From Legionellales bacterium (GTDB lineage: Bacteria; Pseudomonadota; Gammaproteobacteria; DSM-16500), in contig CANJVW010000019.1 of NCBI GenBank assembly GCA_947478495.1, positions 1-38,830 on the forward strand: 38,830 bases of DNA, given 5' to 3'. The position numbers and the translations under genes were made by a program. How positions within the stretch are numbered: position 1 is the first letter of the stretch; each line of letters opens with the position of its first letter. The notes beneath the pieces were generated by a model. That model was not told the DNA's origin and did no database searches. It saw only the letters and a list, made by a program, of their open reading frames with translations. This document shows, one piece after another, positions 17,832-27,348 of the stretch.

Positions 17832-19464
17832 TGTAACGCTTCGCGGTTTTGCGCTCATCACCTATGCTTTGTTAAACAAGGGGACAGCGTTCACACCCGA
17901 AGAACGCGAAGCCTTTGACTTAATCGGGCTCTTGCCCCCGAGCTTAACCACGTTGCCGATTCAGCGCGATCGATCGTACAAAGCGTTTCAAAGCAAAGTG
18001 GCTGAGATTGAAAAATATATTTATCTGCGTGATTTACAAGATTCGAATGAAACCCTTTTTTATAGTTTGCTGCTCGAGCGCATTCAGGAGCTCATGCCGA
18101 TTGTTTATACCCCAACGGTTGGTTTGGGCTGTCAACGCTACAGTCATATTTATCGTCGTCCACGCGGCGTATTTATTTCGTATCCCGATCGATTCAACAT
18201 TAAAAAAATATTGGCGAATTCGCGCTTTGATCGGACGCAAGTGATTGTGGTGTCAGATGGCGAGCGTATTTTAGGGTTGGGCGATCAAGGCGCAGGCGGC
18301 ATGGGTATTCCTATTGGAAAGCTGGCGCTGTATACGGCGTGTGCGGGCATTCATCCGAGCCACACCTTGCCCATATTATTAGACACGGGCACCAATAATC
18401 CTGAGCTACAACACGACCCTCTTTATATTGGCTGGCAACATGAGCGTATTCGAGGAAAGGAATACGATGAGTTTGTCGCACTGTTTGTTGCAGCGGTGAA
18501 AGAACGTTTCCCGCATGTGTTGTTGCAATGGGAAGACTTCGCGCAGGCAAATGCAAATCCTCTTCTCGAGCGCTATCGCAATCAACTCTGCAGTTTTAAT
18601 GATGATATTCAAGGAACGGCTGCTATCGCAGCCGGAACATTGTTATCGGCTATTCATGTATCAGGTATTCCATTGCGCGATCAACGCATTGTGGTGTTAG
18701 GCGCGGGCTCTGCGGGTTGCGGAATCAGCCAGTTGTTATGCGCCATGATGGTGCGCGATGGTTTATCTGAAAAAGATGCCAAGCAACGATTTTTTCTCGT
18801 CGATCAATTCGGATTGATTCGAGAAAATACGTCCAATTTATTATCTTTTCAAAAATCCTTTGCACAGCCAAGCAGTCTCTCGAGCAATACGCTGCAAGAA
18901 GTGGTTGAGTATGCTCACCCCACTCTATTGATTGGTGTGTCAGGACAACCCGGCGCATTCAATGAAGCGGTCATACGAAAAATGGCATCTTTTGTTGAAC
19001 GCCCGATTATTTTCCCACTATCCAATCCAACGAGTCGCTGCGAGGCGCACCCCGCCGATCTCTTTAAATGGACTGATGGTCGTGCAATTGCGGGCACCGG
19101 GAGTCCGTTTGGAACTGTTCAAAAAAATGGAGCACCTTGGGCAGTTGATCAAACTAATAATTGTTATATTTTCCCCGGAATTGGTTTGGGGTTGATCGCG
19201 GTCAAGGCGCGGTTGGTGAGCGATGATATGTTTATAGTAGCGGCCGAAGCCTTAGCCGATTGCTCTCCCGCTAAAGCTAACCCACAGGCTAATCTCCTTC
19301 CTCCTCTTGCTGATATTCGCCAGGTATCTCAAAAAGTTGCGCTGGCTGTAGCAAAGCAGGCTATCAAAGAAGGATTGGCGAGCATTGACAGTCATGATGA
19401 TCTTGAAAAAATCATTGCGGATACGATGTGGGTGCCTGAGTATGTGCCGTATCGAGCGGTGTAA
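17746..19464 (+). CDS. maeA: NAD-dependent malic enzyme
   Basis: This 572-residue enzyme decarboxylates malate to pyruvate with reduction of NAD(P) in the cytoplasm. Motifs are complete: MPIVYTPTVGLGCQ, VSDGERILGLGDQGAGGMGI, the metal site segment CSFNDDIQGTAAIA, the Rossmann loop VLGAGSAGCGISQLL, and FPLSNPTSRCEA. The length matches E. coli MaeA (565). I chose the ATG at 17746 because AAGG lies about 6 nt upstream; an ATG at 17791 is possible and would reduce the overlap with the preceding gene from 86 to 41 nt. Strict family homology begins near GQVTAIDVTLRG, so the first 20 residues are poorly constrained. Confidence 0.93.
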   Translation: MNQETPNTQNHWTHHMKKNPAHGQVTAIDVTLRGFALITYALLNKGTAFTPEEREAFDLIGLLPPSLTTLPIQRDRSYKAFQSKVAEIEKYIYLRDLQDSNETLFYSLLLERIQELMPIVYTPTVGLGCQRYSHIYRRPRGVFISYPDRFNIKKILANSRFDRTQVIVVSDGERILGLGDQGAGGMGIPIGKLALYTACAGIHPSHTLPILLDTGTNNPELQHDPLYIGWQHERIRGKEYDEFVALFVAAVKERFPHVLLQWEDFAQANANPLLERYRNQLCSFNDDIQGTAAIAAGTLLSAIHVSGIPLRDQRIVVLGAGSAGCGISQLLCAMMVRDGLSEKDAKQRFFLVDQFGLIRENTSNLLSFQKSFAQPSSLSSNTLQEVVEYAHPTLLIGVSGQPGAFNEAVIRKMASFVERPIIFPLSNPTSRCEAHPADLFKWTDGRAIAGTGSPFGTVQKNGAPWAVDQTNNCYIFPGIGLGLIAVKARLVSDDMFIVAAEALADCSPAKANPQANLLPPLADIRQVSQKVALAVAKQAIKEGLASIDSHDDLEKIIADTMWVPEYVPYRAV

Positions 19465-19477
19465 CAGATTGCTTGTA

Positions 19478-19504
19478 AGATCATTTTCAGGCATGATCTA
19501 GCTT
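19478..19504 (+). terminator. possible intrinsic terminator after maeA
   Basis: A 7-bp perfect stem AGATCAT/ATGATCT with an 8-nt loop is followed by AGCTTTT. It stands 14 nt after the malic enzyme stop and before infA. The stem is poor in G-C and the T-run is short, so the call is tentative. Confidence 0.35.
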
Positions 19505-19524
19505 TTAATCGACAAGAGAGATCT

Positions 19525-19815
19525 ATGCCCAAAGAGGACCAAATTGAAATGGAAGGTACGGTTACCGATACCCTTCCCAATACCTTATTCAAAGTACAAC
19601 TCGAAAATGGCCATGTGATTCTTGCCCATATTTCAGGGAAAATGCGTAAAAACTACATCCGCATTCTGAAAGGCGATAAAGTTACTGTTCAATTAACACC
19701 CTATGACTTAAGTAAGGGACGTATCAGTTTCCGTAGTCGTGATGGTAAATCGGCGTCTGAGCGAGAAGCGGCGAATCAGGCTGCGGCAGCGGCAAATGAG
19801 CTGAAGGCGGAGTAA
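19525..19815 (+). CDS. infA: translation initiation factor IF-1, extended
   Basis: This is an essential OB-fold factor that occupies the ribosomal A site during initiation. Residues 1-72 match IF-1 closely: [55 protein letters not shown]. The usual protein ends at FRSR (72 residues); here 24 more follow, rich in Ala, Glu and Ser with a predicted helix. AGAGAG lies just upstream of the ATG. In many gammaproteobacteria infA lies next to clpA, as here, although the two genes converge. Confidence 0.96.
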   Translation: MPKEDQIEMEGTVTDTLPNTLFKVQLENGHVILAHISGKMRKNYIRILKGDKVTVQLTPYDLSKGRISFRSRDGKSASEREAANQAAAAANELKAE

Positions 19816-19824
19816 AAAAATACT

Positions 19825-19970
19825 GTCATCCCCGCGAAGGCGGGGACCCATTCTGCGCTTGGCTAATACTCGAAAAATAGATGCATTTTGTTTCTCCAAC
19901 TTGCGTTTCGCAAACTTTTCGCTGTTATAGAGATTTTTTTAGAGTGGGTCCCCGCCTGCGCGGGGATGAC
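19825..19970. repeat. family B inverted-repeat element, copy 1
   Basis: This 146-bp element begins GTCATCCCCGCGAAGGCGGG and ends with the near-complement CCCGCCTGCGCGGGGATGAC. The arms include GGACCCA and TGGGTCC. The centre (about 90 bp, A-T rich) shows no open frame of note and no clear similarity to the centres of the other two copies. It lies between the convergent infA and clpA genes, where the arms could also form a bidirectional terminator-like hairpin. Confidence 0.9.
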
Positions 19971-20010
19971 AAGAAGACGGGGATGACGACTAAGAGATGA
20001 CAAGCTTTAC

Positions 20011-22302
20011 TTAAGGCGCCGTTACATCCGCACCAGCCAGCGCCTCAATCGCAAAGACCAAGCTGTCTGATTCAGCCGTTATTGACACGCGTCCGCCTTC
20101 GCTTAGCTTACCAAAGAGCAGCTCTTCAGCAATCGGTTGCTTGATTTTTTCTTGAATCAAGCGCGCCATCGGCCGTGCACCCATTTTTCTGTCGTAGCCG
20201 TGCGTTGCCAACCATTCACGTGCCGCATCATCAATATTGAGCGTCACCCGCTTTGCTTCAAGCTGAACTTCTAACTCCATCAGCAATTTATTCACCACAT
20301 GCAGAATGGTTGTTGTCTCAAGTGATTTAAAGGGCACAATGGCATCCAATCGATTTCGAAATTCCGGCGAAAAGATTTTTTGTGTGGCTGACATCACATC
20401 ACTTGAACCAGCACTGCCTTGCGTGAAGCCAATGGATGTTTTATCCATCATTTCTGCACCGGCATTTGAGGTCATGATAAAAATGGTGTGGCGAAAATCG
20501 GATTTGCGACCATTTGTATCCGTTAATGTGCCGTGATCCATAATTTGTAACAGCAAGTTATAGACATCTGGATGTGCTTTTTCAATTTCATCTAAGAGAA
20601 CAACGGAATGAGGGTGCTTGTTAACGGCTTCTGTCAACAAACCGCCTTCGTCAAACCCGACATAGCCTGGAGGCGCACCAATCAAGCGTGATACGGTGTG
20701 ATGCTCCATGTATTCTGACATATCAAATCGAATTAATTCTATTCCTAAGAGCTGGGAAAGCATTTTGCAGACTTCTGTTTTGCCGACACCTGTGGGCCCG
20801 ACAAACAAGAATGAACCAATGGGCTTCACGGGATCGCGCAAGCCGGATCGCGCTAAGCGGACAGCTGCACCCAATACTTCCATTGCCGTATCTTGACCGA
20901 AAATCATCATCTTTAAATCGCGTACTAAATTTTTTAAAACTTCGCGATCCGTTAGCGATACATTGCGTTCTGGGATGCGTGCAATTTTAGCGACGATTTT
21001 TTCAATGTCGGAGGGATCAATCACTTTCTTTCGATCCGCTTCTGGCAACAAGTATTGCGATGCACCGACTTCATCGACCAAATCAATTGCTTTGTCTGGC
21101 AAGCGGCGATCAGCCAGATAGCGTATCGATAATCGAACAGCGGCTTCCAATGATGCATCAGTGTAGGTGACGTTATGATGCTCTTCAAAGCGCCCTTTCA
21201 AGCCTTTTAAGATGCCGATCGCTTGCTCTGCAGTCGGTTCAGCCACATCAATTTTTTGGAATCGTCGATCGAGCGCATGATCTTTTTCAAAAATACCGCG
21301 GTATTCTTTGTAGGTTGTGGAGCCAATGCAAGTGAGCTCACCTGCGGCTAATAGTGGCTTGATTAAGTTGGATACGTCCATCAAACCGCCAGATGCAGCC
21401 CCCGCTCCAATAATAGTATGAATTTCATCAATAAAGAGGATGGCGCCCTTTTGTGCTTTCAATTGGTTTAACACGCTCTTCAAGCGTTTTTCAAAATCGC
21501 CTCGATACTTTGTTCCTGCTAGCAAACTCCCTAAATCAAGAGAGTAGATGACGGCATTGGATAAAATGCTCGGTACTTTTTTGTCGACCACTAAGCGAGC
21601 CAATCCTTCAGCGATAGCGGTTTTACCAACACCCGCTTCACCCACTAAGAGAGGATTATTTTTGCGGCGACGACACAGTATTTGCATCGCACGCTCAATT
21701 TCGCTTTCTCGCCCAACTAACGGATCAATTTTTCCTTCAATCGCGCGTTGGTTTAAATTGGTGGTGAATTGCTCCAACGGACTACCACCATCTGGTGACT
21801 CACCCGTGCCGTCCCCTTCTTCCATAAAAGATCCGCCCATCATATCTTGATCACGCGGATGACTTTTTGGTTTTGTCGATCCGTGTGAAATGTAATTGAT
21901 AATATCTAGTCGGCTAATATTTTCTTGGTGGATGAGATAAACGCTTTGGCTTTCTTGCTCACTTAAGATTGCCGCTAATACGTTAGCACCCGTTACCTCT
22001 TGTTTTCCAGACGATTGAACATGAAATACAGCACGTTGTAAAACACGTTGAAATCCTAAAGTCGGTTGTATATCGCGATCATGAATGTGAAGCGGAATCA
22101 TGGGTGTGGTACGATCAATAAATTCGATGAGAGTATTTTTCAGTCGAGTAAAGTTCGCCCCGCAGGATCGCAATGCTTCTGCAGCCGACGGATTGTCCAG
22201 TAACGCAATCATCAGATGTTCGACGGTGACAAACTCATGACGTTTCACGCGTGCTTCTCTGAAGGCCAAATTCAAGGTATATTCGAGTTCTTTATTTAAC
22301 AT
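20011..22302 (-). CDS. clpA: ATP-dependent Clp protease ATP-binding subunit ClpA
   Basis: This 763-residue AAA+ unfoldase feeds substrates to ClpP. An N-terminal double Clp domain (1-140) is followed by a first ATPase module with [13 protein letters not shown] and [14 protein letters not shown] second ATPase module has [12 protein letters not shown] and [13 protein letters not shown]. The loop TSIGFTQG carries the IGF tripeptide expected to contact ClpP (IGL in E. coli). Length matches E. coli ClpA (758). It follows clpS by 16 nt on the same strand. Confidence 0.97.
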   Translation of the reverse strand: MLNKELEYTLNLAFREARVKRHEFVTVEHLMIALLDNPSAAEALRSCGANFTRLKNTLIEFIDRTTPMIPLHIHDRDIQPTLGFQRVLQRAVFHVQSSGKQEVTGANVLAAILSEQESQSVYLIHQENISRLDIINYISHGSTKPKSHPRDQDMMGGSFMEEGDGTGESPDGGSPLEQFTTNLNQRAIEGKIDPLVGRESEIERAMQILCRRRKNNPLLVGEAGVGKTAIAEGLARLVVDKKVPSILSNAVIYSLDLGSLLAGTKYRGDFEKRLKSVLNQLKAQKGAILFIDEIHTIIGAGAASGGLMDVSNLIKPLLAAGELTCIGSTTYKEYRGIFEKDHALDRRFQKIDVAEPTAEQAIGILKGLKGRFEEHHNVTYTDASLEAAVRLSIRYLADRRLPDKAIDLVDEVGASQYLLPEADRKKVIDPSDIEKIVAKIARIPERNVSLTDREVLKNLVRDLKMMIFGQDTAMEVLGAAVRLARSGLRDPVKPIGSFLFVGPTGVGKTEVCKMLSQLLGIELIRFDMSEYMEHHTVSRLIGAPPGYVGFDEGGLLTEAVNKHPHSVVLLDEIEKAHPDVYNLLLQIMDHGTLTDTNGRKSDFRHTIFIMTSNAGAEMMDKTSIGFTQGSAGSSDVMSATQKIFSPEFRNRLDAIVPFKSLETTTILHVVNKLLMELEVQLEAKRVTLNIDDAAREWLATHGYDRKMGARPMARLIQEKIKQPIAEELLFGKLSEGGRVSITAESDSLVFAIEALAGADVTAP

Positions 22303-22318
22303 AGAGCCTCCTGTTGTA

Positions 22319-22636
22319 CTAGCTCATCTCTGCACTGCATAATAAAGGGTGATCGTGTTGTTCCGCATACACCATGACTTGATTGATTTTGGTGTATGCC
22401 ACATCCTTGCTATACGTTCCACATACCGCTTTACCCATCGTATGTATCTCGTACATAGTCTTTGTTGCGAGTGTGTGGTCTTTATTAAAAAATGCTTCCA
22501 ACACCTCTACAACAAATTCCATCGGGGTAAAGTCATCATTGTGCATGAGTACGTTGTACAGAGACGGTGGCTTTAACGAAACCTTCACCTCTGCGACGAC
22601 TTCCTGTTCAATGACTCCCTCTGCTAGATCATTCAT
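22319..22636 (-). CDS. clpS: ClpS adaptor for the N-end rule
   Basis: This 105-residue adaptor binds destabilising N-terminal residues and delivers them to ClpA. It shows PSLYNVLMHNDDFTPMEFVVEVL, with the N-degron pocket residues in NDD-x-TPMEFV, and later HTMGKAVCGTYSKDVAYTKI. The ATG at 22636 is preceded by AAGGTG. It is transcribed with clpA and diverges from murF; the 235-nt gap between them must hold both promoters, but I see no convincing consensus boxes. Confidence 0.96.
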   Translation of the reverse strand: MNDLAEGVIEQEVVAEVKVSLKPPSLYNVLMHNDDFTPMEFVVEVLEAFFNKDHTLATKTMYEIHTMGKAVCGTYSKDVAYTKINQVMVYAEQHDHPLLCSAEMS

Positions 22637-22871
22637 CGTGCCACACCTTTTTTATAGTCGATATTTTTCATATTACCTTGTTATTAAAAATAAATTTACC
22701 TAATTTTGTATAAATTTGAGCTGTAATCGCATTATTTTATAAAATTTCAGCTATCTGCCCGCCGTCCATGCGCAATGGGGTTTATTAAGTGGGAAAGTCG
22801 CCGCTCTTCCCCTTATAAAATTATTTGCTTATGATAGGATTAATCAATAAATCATCTAGAGAAAATTATCC

Positions 22872-24221
22872 ATGATTACTTTATCTTTATTGGAAACAGC
22901 TTCTTTTTTGGGCTGCTCTGACTTTTTTTTAGACAAAAATTATAATGGGATTGGCATTGATACGCGCACACTCGAGCCTGGCCAATTGTTTATTGCGATT
23001 TTGGGAGACCAATTTGACGGCCATGACTTTGTCTATGATGCTGAAAGGAAGGGTGCTATCGCCGCACTGGTCAGCAAAAAAATAGAATCCGTTTCTATTC
23101 CTCAGCTTGTTGTTCCCGATACGATCGCAGCGCTCGGGAAATTAGCTCACTATTGGCGATCGCGCTTCATGCTACCACTTATTGCGGTCACGGGTAGCAA
23201 TGGTAAAACCACTTTAAAAAATATGATTGGTTCTATTTTGCGTGCAGCGGTTGCGGGTCATGCTGAGCAGTGTCTTGTCACCGAGGGAAATTACAATAAT
23301 CATATTGGTCTTCCCCTTAGCTTGTGTCGCTTGAGCTCAGCACATCGTTACGGCGTGTTAGAAATGGGCATGAATCATTTTGGCGAAATTGCCTACCTCA
23401 GCAAAATGACAGAACCGCAGGTTGCGGTTATCAATAACGCGGCGACGGCGCATCTCGAAGGCGTCGGTGATTTAGCAGGCGTTGCACGCGCTAAAGGTGA
23501 AATCTTTTTGGGGCTTCAAAAAAATGGGACCGCTATTTTAAATAATGATGATAGCCAAATCCACTATTGGAAAACGCTTGTGGGATCTACAAAAACACTC
23601 ACCTTTGGATTGGATCATCCATCCGATATTGCAGCAACATTGGTCGATGCTCGATCGATTGAGCTTGTTACGCCAAAAGGATGTATCACCCTCACCTTAC
23701 CTCTTTTGGGTCGTCACAATATCTTGAATGCATTGGCTGCAACGGCGGCGACATTGGCTATTGGTATTGATTTAGAAACCATTAAAAAAGGTTTAGAAAC
23801 TGTCGCTGCTGAAAAAGGTCGTATGCAGCCCTATACCTTAGCAAGTGGAGCTTGCTTGATTAATGATACCTACAATGCGAATCCTTTTTCATTACAAGCC
23901 GCGGTTAATACACTCGCGACGTTCCCAGGTGCACGCGTGTTGGTGTTGGCGGACATGAAAGAACTGGGCGATGAAACAGCGCAATTGCATCATGAGTCGG
24001 GCGAGTATATTCGCTCAAAAGGTATCCAACATTTATTAACATTGGGTGAGCTATCACAGCATGCGGCTCGAGGCTTTGGGGAGACAGCTCAGCATTTTAC
24101 CGATATTGAAAAATTGATTGCAGCATTGCAGCCATTTCTGGTAAAAGATACAACTATTTTAATTAAAGGCTCTCGTTCCATGCGGATGGAAAGAGTCGTG
24201 GAGAAACTGCATGACCATTAA
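22872..24221 (+). CDS. murF: UDP-N-acetylmuramoyl-tripeptide--D-alanyl-D-alanine ligase
   Basis: This 449-residue Mur ligase adds D-Ala-D-Ala to the UDP-MurNAc-tripeptide, completing the cytoplasmic peptidoglycan precursor. The ATP loop VTGSNGKTTLKNM lies near residue 105. EGNYNNHIGLPLSLC, the segment LEMGMNHFGEI and INDTYNANPFSLQAAV are family signatures. Length fits E. coli MurF (452). It is not in a dcw cluster here, and its last 11 nt overlap icd. Confidence 0.96.
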   Translation: MITLSLLETASFLGCSDFFLDKNYNGIGIDTRTLEPGQLFIAILGDQFDGHDFVYDAERKGAIAALVSKKIESVSIPQLVVPDTIAALGKLAHYWRSRFMLPLIAVTGSNGKTTLKNMIGSILRAAVAGHAEQCLVTEGNYNNHIGLPLSLCRLSSAHRYGVLEMGMNHFGEIAYLSKMTEPQVAVINNAATAHLEGVGDLAGVARAKGEIFLGLQKNGTAILNNDDSQIHYWKTLVGSTKTLTFGLDHPSDIAATLVDARSIELVTPKGCITLTLPLLGRHNILNALAATAATLAIGIDLETIKKGLETVAAEKGRMQPYTLASGACLINDTYNANPFSLQAAVNTLATFPGARVLVLADMKELGDETAQLHHESGEYIRSKGIQHLLTLGELSQHAARGFGETAQHFTDIEKLIAALQPFLVKDTTILIKGSRSMRMERVVEKLHDH

Positions 24222-25671
24222 AACCCCTATTACAGTCGCCTATGGCGATGGCATTGGCCCTGAGATCACGGCCGCGACGTTAAAAATATTGGCAGCCGCT
24301 AACGCACCCATTGAACCAGAAATCATCGAAATAGGTGAAAAAGTCTATTTGCAGGGATTTACGTCAGGCATTCCGGATAGGGCCTGGGATTCACTGAAAA
24401 AAACAAAGGTCTTGTTGAAGGGCCCTATTACAACCCCTCAGGGCGGCGGCTATAAAAGCTTAAACGTGACCCTCCGTAAAACCTTAGGCCTATTTGCCAA
24501 TGTGCGCCCCTGCACCGCCTACTCTCCTTTTGTGCATACGCATCATCCCAAAATGGATCTCGTCATTATTCGTGAAAATGAGGAAGGGACTTATGCGGGC
24601 ATTGAACATCGACAAACCGATGGCGTGTATCAATGTTTAAAAATTATTTCACGCCCAGGCTGCGAGCGCATCGTGCATTATGCCTTTGAATACGCGAAAA
24701 AATTTAATCGTAAAAAAGTGACCTGTCTTTCCAAAGACAACATCATGAAAATGACTGATGGAATTTTTCATCAAGTCTTTAACGAAATCGCAAAAGATTA
24801 TCCGGATATTGAAACAGAACATTTAATTATTGATATTGGCACTGCGTTGGTAGCTGACAAACCTGAACGATTTGATGTCATTGTGACGGGTAATTTATAC
24901 GGGGACATTCTATCGGATGTTGCAGCTCAAATTGCAGGATCTGTCGGGCTCGCAGGATCGGCTAATGTCGGCAATCATTTCGCGATGTTTGAAGCAATCC
25001 ATGGTTCAGCACCTGATATTGCTGGCAAAAAGATCGCAAATCCATCAGGTATGTTAAATGGCGCGATCCAAATGCTGATTCACATCAACCAGCCTGAAAG
25101 CGCGACGCTGATTCAAAATGCGTGGTTAAGAACATTGGAGGATGGCATTCATACCGCCGATATTTATTCGAGCGCCTATAGCAAACAAAAAGTGAACACA
25201 GATGAATTTGCAGACGCCGTGATTGCACGCTTAGGCCAAAAACCGTTGCATTTCACGCCTGTCTCATACGCGAAAAATGTGCGCCCCCACATTGAGTGTT
25301 TTGGGGAGCGTAAAACAATAGCCGCTAAAAAAGAATTGATTGGTGTGGATATTTTTATTGATAACTTAAATGACACGCCTGACACGCTCGGCCAAAAAAT
25401 TAAAGCGCTCAGCGACAAGCTATCACTTGTTGTGATTACGAGTCGTGGATTAAAGATTTGGCCCAATTGCATGATGGATTCTCCTGATGCGAATCACTGT
25501 AGCTGTCGCTTTCAGTCATCAGCCAAAACAGATAGCTTAACGCCTATTTCACATAACGATATTATTGCGCTTTTACAGCAATTTGAATCGATTGGATTGG
25601 ATGTGATTAAAACCGAAAATCTCTATACCTTTGACGGCAAGCCAGGATTCTCGTTGGCGCAGGGGCAGTAG
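24211..25671 (+). CDS. icd: isocitrate dehydrogenase, long (Thermus/Rickettsia-like) form
   Basis: This 486-residue TCA-cycle enzyme oxidatively decarboxylates isocitrate to 2-oxoglutarate. Family motifs are YGDGIGPEIT near residue 10, VIIRENEEGTYAGIEHRQ, TCLSKDNIMKMTDG, DVIVTGNLYGDILSD and EAIHGSAPDIAGK. After about residue 335 there is an extra domain of about 150 residues that E. coli Icd (416) lacks. An extra C-terminal domain is known from the Thermus thermophilus enzyme, and Rickettsia proteins are of similar length. I cannot assign NAD or NADP preference. It starts within murF (11-nt overlap) and ends just before a family A repeat. Confidence 0.92.
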   Translation: MTIKTPITVAYGDGIGPEITAATLKILAAANAPIEPEIIEIGEKVYLQGFTSGIPDRAWDSLKKTKVLLKGPITTPQGGGYKSLNVTLRKTLGLFANVRPCTAYSPFVHTHHPKMDLVIIRENEEGTYAGIEHRQTDGVYQCLKIISRPGCERIVHYAFEYAKKFNRKKVTCLSKDNIMKMTDGIFHQVFNEIAKDYPDIETEHLIIDIGTALVADKPERFDVIVTGNLYGDILSDVAAQIAGSVGLAGSANVGNHFAMFEAIHGSAPDIAGKKIANPSGMLNGAIQMLIHINQPESATLIQNAWLRTLEDGIHTADIYSSAYSKQKVNTDEFADAVIARLGQKPLHFTPVSYAKNVRPHIECFGERKTIAAKKELIGVDIFIDNLNDTPDTLGQKIKALSDKLSLVVITSRGLKIWPNCMMDSPDANHCSCRFQSSAKTDSLTPISHNDIIALLQQFESIGLDVIKTENLYTFDGKPGFSLAQGQ

Positions 25672-25678
25672 ATTATAA

Positions 25679-25773
25679 TGTAGGGTGGGCAAAGCGTTTT
25701 TTGCGTGCCACCACTGTGCGATAACACGCAAAAAAGGCTGGTGGGCACGCAAACAGCGCTTTGCCCACCCTAC
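25679..25773. repeat. family A palindromic repeat, copy 3
   Basis: The arms are TGTAGGGTGGGCAAAGCG and CGCTTTGCCCACCCTAC, with imperfect pairing in the inner part, so this copy is more decayed than the other two. It lies 7 nt after the icd stop and before the convergent permease gene, where it may end or insulate both transcripts. Confidence 0.88.
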
Positions 25774-25787
25774 TTCTTTGCTCTATC

Positions 25788-26963
25788 TCATTGCAGAAAT
25801 GATAATGACAAAGCAACCACAGAAAACAGCATCAAGAAAACAAGCAGCCCCTTCCCACCGAAAACCTGATATCCCGATGCAATCTTTTTTCGATATCGCC
25901 CTGACCATACCATTAGTACAGGCAATAGGATTAAGAGAATAACGCAATCGATGCCCGCCAAACCCAATGCCTTCACAAATAGACCGGGATAGAACAATGC
26001 AACCGCTAACGGAGGACTCAAAGCTGTTATTATGATGAGGGTATTATTTTTTCGTGTGCGCTCCAAGCTAAAGCCATCCGCCAAAAAGTCAGAAAGCCCT
26101 AATGCCACCCCTAGAAATCCGGTTGCTAAACAAATCGATGTAAAAACCCGTGCGGTCGTTGTGATAATATTATTTTGCAATAATTGGTTGAGTCGCTCCA
26201 CAAATTCAGCAGTTGATTGCCCTGATTTCAGCATTGATATCAATTGGTCATTACCAATAATGCCCATAATGGATATATTCCATAAGATATAGCAAACCAA
26301 CGGAATCAGGCTGCCGATCCAAATAGCCTTTCTTACCTTTTTTTTGTCGTCATTAAAATAAGCACGGAGACTCGGGATAATCTGCGCAAAACCGAATGAG
26401 GTAATGGCAACTGTCATGCCGCCTAAGCGATAGGGATTGCCGCCACTCAATTGATGAAGAGAGGTGTGCGGAACAATGAGACACACCAATAATACATATC
26501 CGCCTAACTTGGCGATCATCAATCCTCGATTCATATAATCAACGGATTGAATGCCTGCATAAACGATTGTGCCCAACACGACCGTAAAAAGAATACAGGC
26601 GAGATGCTTTGAGACAGGAATATGAAGCGCGGTGCATAAATGCCATAAGAAGTCGCCGCCACCCGCAACGTAAGCGGCGATCAAGGTATACAATAAAAAG
26701 AGATAAGTGACCCATGCCACCGCCTGCCCTGCCCCACCTAAGGTAGCTTGAGACATTGAAATGATGTTGTTATTACGCGGGAGCCAGCTGTTGACTTCCA
26801 AAATGAGCAAGGCGCCGGACGTCATGACAAACCAACATAGAACCAATAAAAGGCTGGAATACACAAATCCGAGCTCAGAGAGGGCGACGGGTAACGCCAG
26901 CATGCCGCCTGCAATGGCGCTGCCGACAATGAGCAAAATACCAGCTATTAATTTGGTGTCCAT
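25788..26963 (-). CDS. aromatic amino acid permease (TyrP/Mtr-like, HAAAP family)
   Basis: This 391-residue inner-membrane transporter has about 11 hydrophobic segments. The N-terminus LIAGILLIVGSAIAGGMLAL is the family signature, with a glycine-rich first helix, followed by LEVNSWLPRNNNIISMSQAT. It probably imports tyrosine or tryptophan with protons; substrate cannot be set from sequence alone. I chose the ATG at 26963 (MDTKLIAG) because family homology begins there; the frame extends upstream to 27041 without support. It converges with icd. Legionellales often carry several paralogues of this family (general knowledge). Confidence 0.88.
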   Translation of the reverse strand: MDTKLIAGILLIVGSAIAGGMLALPVALSELGFVYSSLLLVLCWFVMTSGALLILEVNSWLPRNNNIISMSQATLGGAGQAVAWVTYLFLLYTLIAAYVAGGGDFLWHLCTALHIPVSKHLACILFTVVLGTIVYAGIQSVDYMNRGLMIAKLGGYVLLVCLIVPHTSLHQLSGGNPYRLGGMTVAITSFGFAQIIPSLRAYFNDDKKKVRKAIWIGSLIPLVCYILWNISIMGIIGNDQLISMLKSGQSTAEFVERLNQLLQNNIITTTARVFTSICLATGFLGVALGLSDFLADGFSLERTRKNNTLIIITALSPPLAVALFYPGLFVKALGLAGIDCVILLILLPVLMVWSGRYRKKIASGYQVFGGKGLLVFLMLFSVVALSLSFLQ

Positions 26964-27040
26964 GGGGGTTCTCTTGTAAGAGGACAATGGTAGCATAGAG
27001 CAGACCCTTTCGAAACCTCTTCGCGCTTTTACTGGCTTCA

Positions 27041-27140
27041 CTCTCTTTTTGCCATCCCCGCTCTCTTTTTGTCATCCCCGCTCTCTTTTTGCCATCCCCG
27101 CTCTCTTTTTGTCATCCCCGCTCTCTTTTTGTCATCCCCG
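27041..27140. repeat. 20-bp tandem repeat, five copies
   Basis: The unit CTCTCTTTTTGYCATCCCCG occurs five times head to tail, differing only at one position (C or T). The last unit contains the first ten bases of family B copy 2, so the unit is the flank plus the tip of that element. It lies upstream of the permease gene on its 5' side. Confidence 0.97.
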
Positions 27141-27267
27141 CGAAGGCGGGGATCCATGGTGGTATCATCTGTGAATATAAAAGAAAGAGGTTGTTGAAGA
27201 ATGGATTCTCTTATTTATGCCTGGCTGAGCTATTTGCAGAATGGGTCCCCGCCTGCGCGGGGATGAC
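27131..27267. repeat. family B inverted-repeat element, copy 2
   Basis: This 137-bp element begins GTCATCCCCGCGAAGGCGGG and ends CCCGCCTGCGCGGGGATGAC. The central 90 bp differs from copies 1 and 3 by eye. It lies between the permease and the Usp-like gene and is joined on its left by the five-copy 20-bp tandem array. Confidence 0.9.
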
Positions 27268-27302
27268 AAATTAGGAGTGGAGATTACAAGAAATGGTCTC
27301 CT

Positions 27303-27332
27303 CCCGCAGAACAAGCATTCTTGCTCTACGGG
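27303..27332 (-). other. strong 13-bp hairpin 3' of the Usp-like gene
   Basis: On the minus strand CCCGTAGAGCAAG pairs fully with CTTGTTCTGCGGG (two G-U pairs) around an AATG loop. It lies 16 nt after the stop codon of the Usp-like gene. No U-run follows on either strand, so it is not a standard intrinsic terminator; an mRNA-stabilising 3' structure or an unlisted repeat is more likely. Confidence 0.6.
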
Positions 27333-27348
27333 CTGAGTGTTAAGGAAA

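Noticed and set aside
27041-27267. CRISPR array suggested by regularly repeated CTCTCTTTTTG units
   Set aside because: The repeats are contiguous with no spacers, so this is a tandem array next to an inverted-repeat element.
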